This document shows, one piece after another, positions 22,582 through 24,324 of a stretch of 24,324 bases of DNA. This DNA is from Bacteroidales bacterium UBA5072 (GTDB lineage Bacteria; Bacteroidota; Bacteroidia; Bacteroidales; UBA10428). The notes beneath the pieces were generated by a model. It was not told where the DNA came from. It was given only the letters and a program-made list of their open reading frames with translations, and ran no database searches. The stretch is from the NCBI GenBank assembly GCA_002415855.1, contig DIAS01000175.1, forward strand, positions 1-24,324. The letters run 5' to 3'. Positions within the stretch are counted from its first letter, which is position 1. Every line of letters starts with the position of its first letter. A program made the position numbers and the translations under genes.

Positions 22582-23290
22582 ATCGGAAAGCCACTATGGC
22601 TAAGAGGAACAGAACAACCGCATAGCAGAGCAAAGGATAGAAATTACCCGATATTCCGGTAAATGCGGAACCTGCCAAAAGGCCTTTGGCAGCGTCCACG
22701 GCATGTGCGAACGGAAGTGCATAGCCAATCCTTTCGAATACACCACCAACCATCTTCAAATCCATCCAGGCACCGCTAAACAAACCAATGGCGGTAACAA
22801 ACACTGAACCAACTCCCGACACCTGGTTCATTGTAAGAAGTGAACCCATGATCATCCCTATGCTCAAACAGATCATGGTGATCAGAAGAAAGATAATCAG
22901 CGAGAACAAAACATTGCTGAAAGCAGCCCCAAGAAATACCCCTACAAGAAGACATACGGCTGTTTGAATCAGCGCCAGGGGAATAAATGGCAAAGTATAG
23001 GCTAGAATAAAATCAGCAGGTCTCAGCGGTGTGGTAAAAAGCCTGGTGAGAAACGCGGTTTGCCGGTCCTTTGACAATAGGATGGCAGAGAACATGATTA
23101 AAAAGGCAAAACAGAAAACAATGATTCCGGGAGTAAGCATCTGCGGAGAAAATATGTCAAGCCGGATCTTCTTGTTCACGGATGAAAAAAGAATCAGCAA
23201 AGCTAAGGGCATAGCAAGACCCAGAAGTGCTGTCAGGGGATCACGATACACTTCCTTCATGTTTCTGTTGGCCAAACTCATGAATCTCAT
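22562..23290 (-). CDS. ABC-2 type transporter permease
   Basis: Membrane subunit of an ABC exporter. The 242-residue protein has about six hydrophobic segments: 20-36, 52-72, 92-115 (LPFIPLALIQTAVCLLVGVFLG), 124-147, 158-176, and 215-236. Between segments 2 and 3 is the cytosolic coupling stretch LLSKDRQTAFLTRLFTTPLRPADFI, the hallmark of ABC2_membrane proteins (L.RL..TP). FERIGYALPFAHAVDAAKGLLAGS matches the conserved helix near the end. ATG 23290 overlaps the last base of the ATPase gene, so the two are translationally coupled. Its C-terminal codons form part of a terminator stem used by the opposing gene. The exported substrate (drug, lipid, polysaccharide) is unknown; no membrane-fusion or outer-membrane partner is in the window. 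Confidence 0.9.
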   Translation of the reverse strand: MRFMSLANRNMKEVYRDPLTALLGLAMPLALLILFSSVNKKIRLDIFSPQMLTPGIIVFCFAFLIMFSAILLSKDRQTAFLTRLFTTPLRPADFILAYTLPFIPLALIQTAVCLLVGVFLGAAFSNVLFSLIIFLLITMICLSIGMIMGSLLTMNQVSGVGSVFVTAIGLFSGAWMDLKMVGGVFERIGYALPFAHAVDAAKGLLAGSAFTGISGNFYPLLCYAVVLFLLAIVAFRWKMKQG

Positions 23291-24216
23291 CAGTTAACCT
23301 CCTTTCCGGTCAGATGCAGGAATACATCATCCAAAGAAGGCTCCTTCATTTGTATGCCGTTGATCCTGATTCCCTTTGAACGCAATACATCAATTACTTC
23401 ATTTGAATTCAGTTCATTTGATCTTATTTCAATTCCCTCTTCAGTGAGTTCAACCTCTGTTCCTGGTTTTTTAAGATCATTCAGGACATCAGCATACAGA
23501 TTTTCAGCAGAGATTTTCATGATCTGGATGCCCCGGTACTTGTTTTTTAGTTCCTGCGGAGTGCCGGATTCAATAATCTTTGCTTTATCCATTATGGCAA
23601 TATGATCAGCTAAAGCATCCGCTTCCTCCAGGTAATGGGTTGTCAGCAAGATGGTCTTTTTCCCTTTCAGTTTTTCAATGTAGTTCCATACCGATCTGCG
23701 GGCTTGCGGGTCAAGTCCTAATGTTGGTTCATCAAGAAATATTATCTGCGGCTCAGACATCAAGGCCATGGCAATGCTTAGCCTGCGTTGCATACCACCG
23801 GATAGCCTTCTTGTCTGGTCTTTCCTGTCCTCAAGTTCCATTAATTGCATCAGGTTTTCGGCCCTCCTTGCTGATTCTTTCCCTCGCAGGCCGAAAATAC
23901 CCCCCATTAAAAGCAGGTTTTCACGCGTATTTAAATGACCGGCGATGGCCGTCTCCTGTGGTGAGACGCCAATGATCTCCTTAATTTTCATGGGATGATC
24001 CAGGATGTTGAAACCCATGACGGTGGCATATCCCGATGTGGGTTTTAGCAAACAGCTAAGCATTTTTATCGTTGTGGTTTTCCCGGCACCGTTCCTGCCC
24101 AGCAGGGAATAAATCTCGCCATGTCTTATGGCAAAGTTTATTGCGTTTACGGCATTACGAGAACCGAAATTTTTTGTAAGATCGGAGGTCAGGATGGCAG
24201 ATTCAGGGTTTTCCAT
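23290..24216 (-). CDS. ABC transporter ATP-binding protein (exporter type)
   Basis: Cytosolic ATPase driving the coupled ABC-2 permease. The 308-residue protein has Walker A GRNGAGKTT (40-48), Q-loop SPQETA (85-90), signature LSGGMQRR (138-145), Walker B IIFLDEPTLGLDP (158-170) and the switch His194 in TTHYLEEAD, all intact. Residues about 222-305 form a C-terminal regulatory domain ending EPSLDDVFLHLTGKEVN, a tail typical of the CcmA/DrrA-like subfamily that exports drugs, antibiotics or lipids. ATG 24216 fits a good promoter at 24259-24289. The gene ends one base inside the permease start (shared TGATG-type junction). Substrate not determined. Confidence 0.94.
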   Translation of the reverse strand: MENPESAILTSDLTKNFGSRNAVNAINFAIRHGEIYSLLGRNGAGKTTTIKMLSCLLKPTSGYATVMGFNILDHPMKIKEIIGVSPQETAIAGHLNTRENLLLMGGIFGLRGKESARRAENLMQLMELEDRKDQTRRLSGGMQRRLSIAMALMSEPQIIFLDEPTLGLDPQARRSVWNYIEKLKGKKTILLTTHYLEEADALADHIAIMDKAKIIESGTPQELKNKYRGIQIMKISAENLYADVLNDLKKPGTEVELTEEGIEIRSNELNSNEVIDVLRSKGIRINGIQMKEPSLDDVFLHLTGKEVN

Positions 24217-24258
24217 AGGTGGTTATAAATTTAGCGCAAGTTGCAGCTAACCTGAGTA

Positions 24259-24289
24259 TAAAGATATTATGTTTTGATTAGAAAGCAAA
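24259..24289 (-). promoter_or_regulatory. promoter of the ABC exporter operon
   Basis: Minus strand TTTG at 24289-24286, exactly 19 nt spacer, then TATCTTTA at 24266-24259, the Bacteroidota pattern with only the last base of the -7 changed. The transcription start would be near 24252-24254, giving a leader of about 37 nt to ATG 24216. Confidence 0.5.
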
Positions 24290-24301
24290 TAGTTGCTTCA
24301 T

Positions 24302-24314
24302 ACCGCGTAGCGGT
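24302..24314. repeat. small hairpin at right edge
   Basis: ACCGC (24302-24306), loop GTA, GCGGT (24310-24314), followed on the plus strand by TTTAAG. It lies just upstream of the exporter promoter. It may end a transcript arriving from elsewhere or be an operator; the window stops 10 bases later. Confidence 0.3.
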
Positions 24315-24324
24315 TTAAGTATTG

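Noticed and set aside
1..24324. CRISPR array, toxin-antitoxin, restriction or phage-defence genes
   Set aside because: Looked for regular repeats, integrases and defence domains; none seen in any gap or ORF.

Overview
The window looks like chromosomal DNA from a member of the Bacteroidota, probably near Bacteroidales/Marinilabiliales. Three things point there: a tmRNA whose tag reads GEANYALAA (the GE..YALAA type of this phylum), several upstream regions carrying the Bacteroidota promoter pattern (TTG, about 19-20 nt, TAnnTTTG) instead of Shine-Dalgarno sites, and lineage-typical proteins such as a LysM/periplasmic-binding fusion and many small secreted or lipoproteins. No insertion sequence, phage gene, integrase, CRISPR array, rRNA or ordinary tRNA gene was seen.

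Layout. 1-372 (minus): most of the ssrA tmRNA, cut by the left edge, with a promoter at 412-441. 453-5525 (minus): a tight five-gene run, in transcription order VIT-like membrane protein, ZIP-like metal permease, Gfo/Idh/MocA oxidoreductase, pdxB, gnd. 5728-8809: four secreted or lipidated proteins, two plus and two minus, including an ankyrin-repeat protein with a beta-rich tail. 8887-11812 (plus): zwf, then a class II photolyase. 11766-13670 (minus): LysM/periplasmic-binding lipoprotein-like fusion whose 3' end overlaps the photolyase. 13671-14204: no convincing gene, but hairpins. 14205-15233 (plus): HtrA-like S1-PDZ protease without a signal peptide. 15274-16230 (minus): Amj-family lipid II flippase with a possible 45-codon ORF ahead of it. 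16509-19130 (plus): MprF. 19150-20343 (minus): GT81-like glycosyltransferase. 20457-22509 (plus): GH16 beta-glucanase lipoprotein and a Tyr/Asp-rich lipoprotein, closed by a terminator at 22551-22581. 22562-24216 (minus): ABC-2 exporter permease and ATPase with a good promoter at 24259-24289.

How the genes fit together. gnd and zwf are the two dehydrogenases of the oxidative pentose phosphate pathway but sit about 7 kb apart in different transcription units; no 6-phosphogluconolactonase is visible between them. pdxB belongs to DXP-dependent vitamin B6 synthesis. The right half leans toward the cell envelope: lipid II flipping (Amj), aminoacylation of phospholipid (MprF), peptidoglycan binding (LysM), a possible glycosylglycerate synthase, a secreted glucanase and an exporter. 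The most interesting leads are the Amj/MprF divergent pair with its structured 430-bp gap and small ORF, the ankyrin-beta-barrel-like fusion, the signal-less HtrA-like protease behind a structured 534-bp gap, and a terminator stem that doubles as the last codons of the converging permease gene.
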